The notes below the pieces were generated by a model. The model worked only from the letters and a program-made list of their open reading frames with translations. It was not told the origin of the DNA and did not search any database. DNA of 14,751 nucleotides from Pseudomonadota bacterium (lineage in GTDB: Bacteria; Pseudomonadota; Alphaproteobacteria; Rhizobiales; Xanthobacteraceae), in the NCBI GenBank assembly GCA_023435725.1, contig JAEYRD010000041.1, positions 1 to 14,751 on the forward strand, read 5' to 3'. Below, in pieces: positions 6,973 through 14,751 of the stretch; the stretch's first letter is position 1, and each line of letters begins with the position of its first letter. Position numbers and translations under genes: made by a program.

Positions 6973-7040
6973 GCGCCGCGCGCGAACTCAGATTCGATCC
7001 CAGCCCCCTGCAACGCCCGTCCGGTCGAAAGAAGCCCGCC
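6973..7040 (+). other. Intergenic gap before the giant adhesin gene
   Basis: This is the longest gap in the window (68 bases). I see no convincing hairpin-plus-T terminator and no clear -35/-10 pair. The only evident signal is the AAGAAG ribosome-binding site at its end. The adhesin gene is therefore probably transcribed from the operon promoter upstream of the window. Confidence 0.5.
7029..7034 (+). promoter_or_regulatory. Ribosome-binding site of the adhesin gene
   Basis: AAGAAG lies 6 bases before the ATG at 7041 and decides this start over the in-frame ATG at 7101, which has no similar sequence upstream and would remove the basic N-region of the signal peptide. Confidence 0.6.
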
Positions 7041-10000
7041 ATGTCCATCATAGCCACCAGTTCCGCTCGCTCGCGTCGTTCCCGCAAACGGGCCGTGCGG
7101 ATGTCGCATCCCGCCCCGGTCATCCTGCGGCTCGCGTCGCGTCAGGCCCTGTTGACCGGGGTGAGCGTGCTGGCGCTTGTGCTCGCGGCGCCTAAGGGCG
7201 CGCATGCCATCCAGGTCGGAAGCGGAGCGAGCGGCGCGGTGGTTGGAGCGCCGACGATCGCGCAGGACGCGGCGCAGTTCGCCGCCCAGCAGGCGCAACA
7301 GGCAGCACAGAACGCGCAGCAGTCGCTGTCGCGCGCGACCCACGCCCTGCAATCCCTGCAGTCGGTCCAGGCGGCGGCGCGGGCGGCCGCGGCCGCCGCG
7401 CAGCGCTCGACCACCTTGCCGAACGTCGCGGTCCCGAATGGTCTGACCCCGGGGGGGCTGGTGCCGAACCCGCCTGCCGGCTGGAGCGGCGCCAATGCGC
7501 CGACCCAGACCGCCGGCACCAACGGCCAGACCAACGTCAACATTCAGCAGACGCAGGCGCAGGCCATCCTGAACTGGAAGACCTTCAACGTCGGGGCCCA
7601 GACCACCCTGACCTTCGACCAGCAGGGCCATGCCAGCTGGGTCGCGCTGAACCGGGTCGATGCCAGCATGGGCCCGAGCCAGATCCTCGGCGCCATCAAG
7701 GCCGACGGCCAGGTGCTGGTCATCAACCAGAGCGGCATCATCTTCGGCGGCGCCAGCCAGATCAATGTCGGCTCCTTGATCGCCTCGACCGCCAATATCA
7801 CCGACCAGCAGTTCAGCGCCAACGGCATCTATTCGGCGCAAACCGGAAGCACTTATCTGCCGAGCTTCACCGGCGCTGGCGGCAAGATCATCGTCGAGAA
7901 CGGCGCGCTGATCGCCACCAATGCGCCGGCCTCGGTGACCTCGGGCGGCGGCTTCGTGGCGCTGCTCGGGACCGAGGTCGACAATGCCGGCGCCATCACC
8001 ACGCCGAAGGGGCAGGCGCTGCTCGCGGCCGGCGACGACTTCATCCTGCGTCCCGGCTACGGCACCGCCGCCAACCAGTATTCGACGACCGGCGGCACCG
8101 AGGTCGCGCCGGTGCTTTATGCCGGCAGTTCGAGCGGCACCGTCACCAACACCGGCGTGATCTTCGCCCAGCAGGGCGACATCACGCTCGCCGGTCACAC
8201 CGTTATCCAGGACGGCATCCTGCTGTCGACCACCTCGGTCAACCAGCGCGGCACCATTCACCTGTTGAACTCGGCCAGCGATGCGACCGGCAGCGTCACG
8301 CTGACCGGCAACGCCATGACCATCATTCTGCCCGAGCTCGACTCCACCGACACCGCTCTGAACTCCCAGCGCGACGGGCTGATGGCGGCCTCCGGCGTCA
8401 ACGCACTGGCGGCCGGCCAGTTCGACAACCTCTCCACACTCGCCGACCGCAAGGATCTGTCCCGCGTCGAGATTGTCACCGGCGGCATCGTCGACTTACA
8501 GAACGGGTCGTTGACCGCGGCGCAGGGCGGCCAGGTCGTGGTCAGCGCCGGCCAGCGCGTGTTCGCGGAGACCGGATCGACCATTGACGTCTCCGGCACG
8601 CAGGGCGCGACGCTGCCGATGGCCTCGAACGAGGTGCTGGTCAACGTGCAGGGCAATGAGCTGCGCGATTCCCCGCAGAACCGCGACGGCAGCGTGCTCA
8701 AGAACGCCAATGTCTGGATCGACGTGCGTGACCTGATCCTGGTGCCGGCGGGCACCGGCGGCTATGCCAGCGACCGCTACTACACCCCTGGCGGCCTGCT
8801 CGAGGTCTCGGGCTATCTCAACACCAGTGGCCACACTATCGGGGAGTGGACCGCGGTCGGCGGCACCATCACGCTGGCGGCGCCCGAAGTCGTGACGCAG
8901 ACCGGCTCGACCTTCAACATCTCCGGTGGCTCGGTGGCCTATCAGGGCGGCTGGCTGCAGCAGACAGCGCTGCTCGGCAGCGACGGGCAGATCTACGACG
9001 TCAACACGGCACCTGCCAACCTGACCTACACGGCGGTCGCGAGCGACGGCTTCGTGGTCAAGCACATCCAGGGCGGCCAGGTCGACGATCGATTGACCGA
9101 GGTCTATGTCAACCTGCTCGGCGGCAACAAGCGGGCGCGCTGGGAGGACGGCTACACCGTCGGCCGCGACGCCGGCCAGCTGAACCTCTCCACCCCGACC
9201 GCGCTGTTCGCGGGCAGCATTGTCGACGACGTGATCACCGGCCAGCGCCAGACCAGCGCGCGGCCGGCCACCGTCACCGATGGCTACAAGCTCACCCAGA
9301 ACACCGCGCCGCTGCCGGGCACGCTCACGCTCGGCCAGTATAACGGTTATGGCCTTGCGGGCGCCTATAACACCGACGTGGCGTTTGGTGGTGGCAGCAA
9401 CGCGGCGGTCGCGAACGGCTTGTCGCCGACCGCGGCCATCCCGACTGAGCTCGTCAACACGGCGTATTTTGATGCGCCTCAGATCACGAGCTTCGGGCTT
9501 GGTGGATTGACCGTCGCCACCAGTGGCAAGATCGCCGTCGCCGCGCCGCTGTCCTTCGCGCCCGGCGCCCAGGTCAAGTTGATCGCTCCCGTCGTCGATA
9601 TCGCCGCCGACGTCACCGCACATTCTGGCAGCGTGACTGTCAGCAATATCCTGACCACAGCGACCGGCACCACCGCGCTGACCAATGCCGATGGCGGCGC
9701 GCAACTGACGCTTGCGTCCGGCGCCACCATTGATACCAGTGGATTGTGGGTCAACGGCATGACCGATCCGGGCAGCCTCGCCAACCTCGCCTTCCTCAAT
9801 GGCGGCAATGTCACGTTCGACTCCACGCAGAATGTCACGCTGGCGGCGGGCAGCACCATCGACGTCTCATCCGGAGGCGCCATCCTCGCCAACGGCAAGA
9901 CGCAAGGAGGCAAGGGCGGCAACGTCACCATCAAGGCGGGCGACCCCCAGCAGAACGCGGGCACGGGTGACGGCACGCTCGTGCTCGACGGTCACATCCG

Positions 10001-13000
10001 CGCTTACGGTGTGACCGGCGGCGGGACGCTGACGATCTCCTCGCCTGGCAACATCGTGATCGGTGACAACGCCGGCCTCGCAGGCGGCGTGCTGGCGGCC
10101 GGCACGCCGGCGCCGATTGCGGTGAAACTCAAGCAGTCGCTGACCATTCCCGCGGGACAGCCATTGCCGACGGCGCTGACGGAATCATTCGCCACAGTTA
10201 CCTTCGACGCACCCACGCCCGTTGACATCTCGATCAGCGGCGATTCCTGGACACTCGGGCCGACCGGGGCCGATTGGGTTCTTCCCAACGGCGTTGGACT
10301 GCGAGATTCCAATGGAAACTTCTATGGGCAAGGAGACCTGATCCCCGCCGGTACTGTGATCAGCTATTTTTACGGCACCAATCTTCCGAAGGGGAGCATC
10401 GTTCCATCGGCCGTGTTCCCGAACGGCTTTCCGATCGCGCCTTATCAGGTGACCTACGCCGCCGGATCGGTCCAATCCACGCCGATGACTTATCCGGTCG
10501 GCACAGTCATCCCGGTAGGTGCGATATTGCCGCAGACGGTTGCGATTGAGCCTGCGCCGGCGCTCAACCCTTCGTTCTTTACCGCAGGATTCTCGAACTA
10601 CGACATCAATGGCGGGCAAGGTGTTCTGGTTGCCAGCAACTCCGTCCTCGCGCCGGTAATGCCGGTCTACCAATTCAACACCGACAGCTATGCGATGCCG
10701 TCCGGCCGCGATCCGTCCTCGGCGATGCCGGTGTGGACGCCGCCACTGTTCACCGAGAATCCGCTCAAAGCCACGCTCACCCAGCGTGGTGGCGCCAGCC
10801 TGACGCTGCGGTCCCAGGTCAAGAGCGGGACCGGCGGAGGTTCGATCGTGATCAGCGATGGCGCGTCGATCGCCGTCGATCCGGGGCAGGGCATCACGCT
10901 CAACGCCTTTGGACAGCTTAACGTGTTCGGCGATCTGACCGCGCATGGCGGCAGCATCACGCTCGCCAATATCGCCGACGGCTCGAAAGTCGACGCGGGT
11001 CGCAACTTCGATGCGCAGGGCAATGGCCGCGGCATCTCGATCTGGGTCGATGCCAAGGCCAAGCTCGATGTCTCGGGCATGGCTTACAGCGCAACCGACC
11101 TGGCGGGGCATCGCTATGGCACCGTGACCGATGGCGGTTCGATTACCATCAATGGTAGCGGCGCGTTCGTGCTGATCCGTCCCGGCGCCGAACTCGATGC
11201 CGATGGAGCCCAGCTCACGATCGATCTTGCGGCGGGCAGCGCAACAGCGGCGAGCCAGCCGCTGAACCTCGCTTCCAACGGCGGCTCCATCGCGCTGTCC
11301 TCGAAAAGCGGGCTCTATCTCGACGGCAACATGCATGCCTTCGCCGGCCGCGCGGGCGCGTCGGGCGGCAGCCTGTCGATCGCGCTGATCACGCCGTATT
11401 TCGTCATACAATCTTTCCCCAATAGCAAGGTGCCCGACGGCGTGCTGGTTCCGAGCACGATGATCGTGCAGCAGGCGTATCAGCCGTCCACACTACCGTC
11501 CGACATCGCGCCCGGCACCGACGCGTCATCGCTCACATTCGGGCAGACCAAGGTCAGCGCCGCCAGAATCGCGGCCGGTGGCTTCGACAGCCTGACGCTG
11601 AAGTCGGGCGACTTCATGCAGTTCTCGGGCGACGTCTCGCTGTCGCTCGGCCGCAGCCTGACCCTGACGGCAGGCACGTTCATCTCCGGTGCTCCAGTCA
11701 CTGGATCAATTGATCCGTCGACTCCACTCAGTTTCAATCATGTGACACTGTCGGCGCCATATATCCTGTTCACCGATCCGCTAGGCGCGGGTCCAGATGG
11801 CACCGCCAGCGGTAGCATCGGTCATCCCTCGGCCTGGGGCGCGCCAACGGCTGCCGCCTTCGAAGCCGACGCGAACCAGATCGATATCCAGGGTCTCGTT
11901 CAGTTCGGGGCCCGCACCGGTGTCTACGACAGCTCGACCTACCAATTCATCAATACCTACTATCCCGGCTTCAGCAACGTTAAACTCTATAGCCGGGGTG
12001 ACATCCGCTTCCTGAACGAGCCGACTGCGCCGCAGGGGACGCAGCTTGCGACCGACTGGAGCCTCGATCTTGAGGCCGCGCAGATCTATCCTGCGACCAA
12101 TACGATCGCGACCGTGATCGCCGGTCAGCACAACCCTGCCGACAACACTCGTCCCGGCACGACCCCATCGGCGCCGACGCTGACCATCGGACGCACCACC
12201 GATACGATTCCCGACGCGCCGCTTTCCGTGTTCGGCAGTCTCGCGTTGCAGGCGCCAGTCATCAGTCAGGGTGGCATCGTCCGCGCCCCGTTTGGCAATA
12301 TTAAGCTCGGCATCAACGACCCGGCGACTGAAGAGGTCGATCTGCTGCCCGGCAGCCTGACCTCGGTCTCGATGAACGGCCTCGTCATTCCCTATGGCGG
12401 CACCGTCGACGGGGTGACGTATACCTACAATGGGGCCAGCGTGCGGCCCCTCAGCCTGACTAACTACGGCAATGGGGGGAATCAATCCGCCATCATGCTG
12501 GACGGGCAGTCGGTGAACGTCGCGAGCGGCGCGATCCTCGACATGTCGGGTGGCGGCACGCTCAGCGGTGCAGGCTTCATCTCCGGACGCGGCGGCTCGG
12601 TCAACGTCATCACCACGCCGCTGGTCAACGCCAATCCCACGACGCCGATCAGCAAATCGACCGACAAGGTCTATGCGATCGTGCCGGGTTATGCGTCGAG
12701 CTACGCCCCGGTCGCGCCCGAGAACGGCGCCGGCGATCCCGTCATCGGCCAGCGGATCACGGTCCCCGCGGGCGTGCCGGGCCTGCCGGCCGGCACTTAC
12801 ACCCTGCTGCCGTCGAACTATGCGCTGTTGCCGGGCGCCTATCGCGTCGAGCTCGCTGGCAGCAGCACGTACCCGATCAGCAGCGCAACGTCGATCGGCA
12901 ATAGCACCTACGCGGCCTCCGTCTATACCGGCATCGCCAACACCGCGATCCGCAGCAGCCTGCCAGTGACGGCGCTGATCACGTCGGGGACGGCGCTTCG

Positions 13001-14751
13001 CAAATATTCGCAATACAACGAGCAGAGCTACAGCGACTTCTTGATCGCCAACGTGACGCAGTTCGGCGGCGTGCGTCCGCTGCTGCCGGCCGACGGCAAG
13101 GCGCTGCAGATCATATTTGAAGCCCCGACGTCGGCAACGGCTGGCTCTGCGCTCACCTTCGACGGCACGACCCTGTTTCAGGGCACTAATGGCGGTGCCG
13201 CCGGTCAAGCGTTGCTGACGAACGTCGATGAAGTCTATTCCGACCCGTCCACGGCGACGTTCACGGGCGTCTCGGTTCGCGCGAACGACATCAACGCGCT
13301 CAAGGCGCCGCGCCTCTTCGTCAACGGCTATGACGGGATCATCAATGGCGCGATCGTGATCCAGGGCGGCCGCGACATCGCGATCCGTGACGGGGTCACG
13401 CTCAGCGCAGGCGAGATTTTCCTGGTCGGCGGCAATATCACGGTCGGCAATGATGTGACGTTGACGACGATCGGGCAGGGAGCCGTGCCGTTCGATTCGG
13501 ACACGACCGGCATGGGTTACACCACGTCCTACGGCGTCTCGGTGCTGGCGCTCTCCAACGGCGACCTCAATTTCCTCGGTTCGCAAGGGACCGGCGCCAT
13601 CACGATCGGTGCGGGGGCATCTCTTTATTCCGAAGGCACGCTGGCATTTGCCACCCAGGGCGCGTCCACCATCGATCCGACGGCGCATTTCGGATCGCGC
13701 AACATTGCGCTCGCGGTCGGCACCATCAATATCGGCGACGCCGCCACCATCGCCTCGGCCGGCGCACCGGCGGGGCTGCTGTTCGACCAGAGCCTGTTCA
13801 ACGCGCTTCTCAACAGCGATCCGCTCCATGGCGCGCCTGCGCTGCAGAAGATCACGCTGAGCGCCGCCAATGCCATCAATCTGTTCGGCACCACCAGCCT
13901 CGACGCCACCGGCACGGGGGTCAATCTGGTATTGAACACCTCGGCCATCTACGGCTACGGCGCGGCCGGCGACACGGCGACGATCGCCGCCAACAAGATC
14001 ACCTGGAATGGGGTGGTGAGCGCGACGCCGCCGGCGATCGCCGCGGGCGGCGCGGGTACGGGAAGCGGCACGTTCACTCTCGTTGCCGACGAAATCGACC
14101 TCGGCCAGTTCGTCTCGCTTGATGCGACCTCGACGAACCGCATCATCTACGGCTTCAACAACGTCAATCTAACTGGCACTTCGAAGATCGTGTCGGCCGG
14201 CAACAGCAGGCTGTTCGTCTATCAGGCGCCGAGCACCGATCCCGCAGCCGTGTTCGGGCAAAGCGGCACGGGCGGCAACCTGACGCTGTCGACACCGCTT
14301 CTGACCGGCATGCAGAAGTCGATCATGGCCTATTCGGCGGGCGGCGCGCTCAATGTCGTCGCGCCCGCAGGCATTGCCCCGAGCGCGGCAAAGACCACGG
14401 TGTCGGGCGCGGAGATCGACCTCACCGGCAACGGTGTTGCGATCGGAAGCACGATCCTGCTGCCGAGCGGCAAGCTCGTGGTCAACGCCACAAACGACAT
14501 CACCCTCAACGATGGCAGCCGCATCGATCTCTCAGGCCAGCCGTCGACAATCCAGAAGGCGACGGTCTACGGCTTTGGCGGTACGGCGATCTTTAGCAGC
14601 GTGCAGGGCGGCCTGTTGCAAGCCGCAGGCTCGGTGATCGACGTTTCCGCCACCAGGGCCAATGCTGGATCGGTGACGATCAGCGCGGGCGACGGCCTCG
14701 TGCCCTTGAGCGGCGTGCTAAACGGCACGGCCGACAGTTGCATAAACGGTG
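7041..14751 (+). CDS. Giant filamentous-haemagglutinin-family secreted protein (TpsA-like), partial
   Basis: The frame from 7041 was read codon by codon and stays open to the window end (2,570 residues, no stop), so the 3' end is missing. The protein begins with a long Arg-rich signal peptide (basic region 10-34, hydrophobic core 36-50, cleavage likely after PKGAHA at 56). A Gln/Ala-rich leader follows (about 57-160), then a TPS/haemagglutination-activity domain (about 163-335; WVALNRVDASMGPSQIL, GQVLVINQSGIIFGG, INVGSLIAST). The rest is repetitive beta-helix sequence with recurring 'G-S-x-I-D-V-S-G' turns, for example at 8568-8600, 8898-8930, 9849-9875, 12528-12551, 14514-14537 and 14628-14648. 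A block with GLPAGTYTLLPSNYALLPG at about 912-1940 in residue terms corresponds to nucleotides near 12780-12840 and is typical of the 'filamentous haemagglutinin family outer membrane protein' group. Cys is absent until residue 2567. Expected role: secreted surface adhesin or contact factor. Signal, TPS domain and helix are seen; target and transporter are unknown. Confidence 0.93.
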   Translation, partial: MSIIATSSARSRRSRKRAVRMSHPAPVILRLASRQALLTGVSVLALVLAAPKGAHAIQVGSGASGAVVGAPTIAQDAAQFAAQQAQQAAQNAQQSLSRATHALQSLQSVQAAARAAAAAAQRSTTLPNVAVPNGLTPGGLVPNPPAGWSGANAPTQTAGTNGQTNVNIQQTQAQAILNWKTFNVGAQTTLTFDQQGHASWVALNRVDASMGPSQILGAIKADGQVLVINQSGIIFGGASQINVGSLIASTANITDQQFSANGIYSAQTGSTYLPSFTGAGGKIIVENGALIATNAPASVTSGGGFVALLGTEVDNAGAITTPKGQALLAAGDDFILRPGYGTAANQYSTTGGTEVAPVLYAGSSSGTVTNTGVIFAQQGDITLAGHTVIQDGILLSTTSVNQRGTIHLLNSASDATGSVTLTGNAMTIILPELDSTDTALNSQRDGLMAASGVNALAAGQFDNLSTLADRKDLSRVEIVTGGIVDLQNGSLTAAQGGQVVVSAGQRVFAETGSTIDVSGTQGATLPMASNEVLVNVQGNELRDSPQNRDGSVLKNANVWIDVRDLILVPAGTGGYASDRYYTPGGLLEVSGYLNTSGHTIGEWTAVGGTITLAAPEVVTQTGSTFNISGGSVAYQGGWLQQTALLGSDGQIYDVNTAPANLTYTAVASDGFVVKHIQGGQVDDRLTEVYVNLLGGNKRARWEDGYTVGRDAGQLNLSTPTALFAGSIVDDVITGQRQTSARPATVTDGYKLTQNTAPLPGTLTLGQYNGYGLAGAYNTDVAFGGGSNAAVANGLSPTAAIPTELVNTAYFDAPQITSFGLGGLTVATSGKIAVAAPLSFAPGAQVKLIAPVVDIAADVTAHSGSVTVSNILTTATGTTALTNADGGAQLTLASGATIDTSGLWVNGMTDPGSLANLAFLNGGNVTFDSTQNVTLAAGSTIDVSSGGAILANGKTQGGKGGNVTIKAGDPQQNAGTGDGTLVLDGHIRAYGVTGGGTLTISSPGNIVIGDNAGLAGGVLAAGTPAPIAVKLKQSLTIPAGQPLPTALTESFATVTFDAPTPVDISISGDSWTLGPTGADWVLPNGVGLRDSNGNFYGQGDLIPAGTVISYFYGTNLPKGSIVPSAVFPNGFPIAPYQVTYAAGSVQSTPMTYPVGTVIPVGAILPQTVAIEPAPALNPSFFTAGFSNYDINGGQGVLVASNSVLAPVMPVYQFNTDSYAMPSGRDPSSAMPVWTPPLFTENPLKATLTQRGGASLTLRSQVKSGTGGGSIVISDGASIAVDPGQGITLNAFGQLNVFGDLTAHGGSITLANIADGSKVDAGRNFDAQGNGRGISIWVDAKAKLDVSGMAYSATDLAGHRYGTVTDGGSITINGSGAFVLIRPGAELDADGAQLTIDLAAGSATAASQPLNLASNGGSIALSSKSGLYLDGNMHAFAGRAGASGGSLSIALITPYFVIQSFPNSKVPDGVLVPSTMIVQQAYQPSTLPSDIAPGTDASSLTFGQTKVSAARIAAGGFDSLTLKSGDFMQFSGDVSLSLGRSLTLTAGTFISGAPVTGSIDPSTPLSFNHVTLSAPYILFTDPLGAGPDGTASGSIGHPSAWGAPTAAAFEADANQIDIQGLVQFGARTGVYDSSTYQFINTYYPGFSNVKLYSRGDIRFLNEPTAPQGTQLATDWSLDLEAAQIYPATNTIATVIAGQHNPADNTRPGTTPSAPTLTIGRTTDTIPDAPLSVFGSLALQAPVISQGGIVRAPFGNIKLGINDPATEEVDLLPGSLTSVSMNGLVIPYGGTVDGVTYTYNGASVRPLSLTNYGNGGNQSAIMLDGQSVNVASGAILDMSGGGTLSGAGFISGRGGSVNVITTPLVNANPTTPISKSTDKVYAIVPGYASSYAPVAPENGAGDPVIGQRITVPAGVPGLPAGTYTLLPSNYALLPGAYRVELAGSSTYPISSATSIGNSTYAASVYTGIANTAIRSSLPVTALITSGTALRKYSQYNEQSYSDFLIANVTQFGGVRPLLPADGKALQIIFEAPTSATAGSALTFDGTTLFQGTNGGAAGQALLTNVDEVYSDPSTATFTGVSVRANDINALKAPRLFVNGYDGIINGAIVIQGGRDIAIRDGVTLSAGEIFLVGGNITVGNDVTLTTIGQGAVPFDSDTTGMGYTTSYGVSVLALSNGDLNFLGSQGTGAITIGAGASLYSEGTLAFATQGASTIDPTAHFGSRNIALAVGTINIGDAATIASAGAPAGLLFDQSLFNALLNSDPLHGAPALQKITLSAANAINLFGTTSLDATGTGVNLVLNTSAIYGYGAAGDTATIAANKITWNGVVSATPPAIAAGGAGTGSGTFTLVADEIDLGQFVSLDATSTNRIIYGFNNVNLTGTSKIVSAGNSRLFVYQAPSTDPAAVFGQSGTGGNLTLSTPLLTGMQKSIMAYSAGGALNVVAPAGIAPSAAKTTVSGAEIDLTGNGVAIGSTILLPSGKLVVNATNDITLNDGSRIDLSGQPSTIQKATVYGFGGTAIFSSVQGGLLQAAGSVIDVSATRANAGSVTISAGDGLVPLSGVLNGTADSCING
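7257..7406 (+). other. Gln/Ala-rich leader segment of the adhesin (residues 73-122)
   Basis: Between signal peptide and TPS domain lies a segment dominated by Gln and Ala (for example FAAQQAQQAAQNAQQSLSRA), probably helical or coiled coil. A Pro/Asn/Gly-rich linker to about residue 160 follows. In classical TpsA proteins the TPS domain directly follows the signal peptide, so this insertion is unusual. Confidence 0.8.
7527..8045 (+). other. TPS / haemagglutination-activity domain region of the adhesin
   Basis: Residues about 163-335 carry the conserved order of the domain: TNVNIQQTQAQAILNWKTFN, WVALNRVDASMGPSQILGAI, GQVLVINQSGIIFGG, INVGSLIASTANIT, then GGFVALLGTEVDNAGAIT and ALLAAGDDFIL. In the two-partner secretion family this domain is recognised by the TpsB transporter. 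The usual NPNG turn reads NQSG here (229-232). Confidence 0.88.
12774..12852 (+). other. Conserved GLPAGTYTLLP block of the adhesin
   Basis: This block (residues about 1912-1937) contains VPGLPAGTYTLLPSNYALLP. I recall it as a recurrent block in large proteins annotated 'filamentous haemagglutinin family outer membrane protein', often near a DUF3739-type region. It interrupts the simpler beta-helix repeats and is followed by SGTALRKYSQYNEQSYSDFL, also typical of that group. It is useful as a subfamily marker; its function is unknown. Confidence 0.55.

Noticed and set aside
6973..7040. Terminator or promoter between the YbjN gene and the adhesin gene
   Set aside because: No stable hairpin followed by T-rich sequence and no clear -35/-10 pair could be found; only a ribosome-binding site is evident.
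6933..8261. Minus-strand open frame of 442 codons overlapping the adhesin start
   Set aside because: It opposes the signal peptide and TPS domain, which are clearly conserved on the plus strand; composition is shadow-like.
8496..11411. Two further minus-strand open frames (8496-9704 and 10185-11411)
   Set aside because: Same shadow effect of strong third-position G/C bias; the plus frame reads through without stops.
11781..13829. Long open frame of 682 codons on the minus strand inside the adhesin gene
   Set aside because: It is a shadow of the high-GC plus-strand gene: its translation is Arg/Asp/Gly/Val-rich without domain pattern, while the plus frame gives a coherent beta-helix.
7041..14751. 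Possible frameshift or broken adhesin gene, suggested by many short plus-strand frames within it
   Set aside because: I read the frame from 7041 codon by codon to the end; it has no stop and keeps the beta-helix character, so the short frames are out-of-frame noise.
1..14751. CRISPR arrays, tRNA/rRNA genes, insertion sequences or attachment sites
   Set aside because: No regularly spaced direct repeats, RNA gene motifs, transposase-like frames or terminal inverted repeats were seen.

Overview
The window is one strand-coherent, GC-rich block with strong third-position G/C preference. It reads as an operon from an alphaproteobacterium, probably Bradyrhizobium or a close relative in Hyphomicrobiales. 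That guess rests on codon bias and on the look of the Porin_5-type porin; no rRNA or other firm marker is present. All ten credible genes lie on the plus strand. They are separated by at most 68 bases, and four junctions overlap (ATGA or TGATG). No convincing promoter, terminator, tRNA, CRISPR array or insertion sequence is visible.

Left part (1-1985): an energy-transducing inner-membrane module. It holds the C-terminal part of an ExbB/TolQ-type proton channel, an ExbD, a 162-residue cytoplasmic protein I do not recognise, and a TonB-family protein with a poly-proline periplasmic spacer. Middle part (2004-5529): three exported proteins. These are a 627-residue porin with a long helical periplasmic N-terminal region and a C-terminal Phe, a 200-residue periplasmic coiled-coil protein, and a SurA/PpiC-like parvulin isomerase. 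Next (5537-6972): two soluble proteins. The second looks like a YbjN-family protein, and the first appears by eye to be a divergent, longer paralogue of it. Right part (7041 to the window end): the first 2,570 residues of a giant filamentous-haemagglutinin-type secreted protein. Its frame stays open to the last base, so the gene continues beyond the window.

The likely common purpose is export, folding and surface assembly of the giant beta-helix protein. YbjN proteins (grouped by fold with type III secretion chaperones) would act in the cytoplasm. The parvulin and coiled-coil protein would act in the periplasm. The porin would sit in the outer membrane, and ExbB-ExbD-TonB would supply proton-motive force. 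This assignment is inferred from gene neighbourhood. The window contains no TpsB/FhaC-type transporter and no TonB-dependent receptor. From memory, the vreI/PUMA3-controlled pdtA-exbBD region of Pseudomonas aeruginosa has a similar gene set (TpsA protein, ExbB, ExbD, PpiC-type isomerase). The locus may therefore be an alphaproteobacterial version of a sparsely characterised 'TonB-linked two-partner secretion' theme rather than wholly new. Its distinctive parts are the YbjN pair, the porin and the unusual N-terminal leader of the adhesin.
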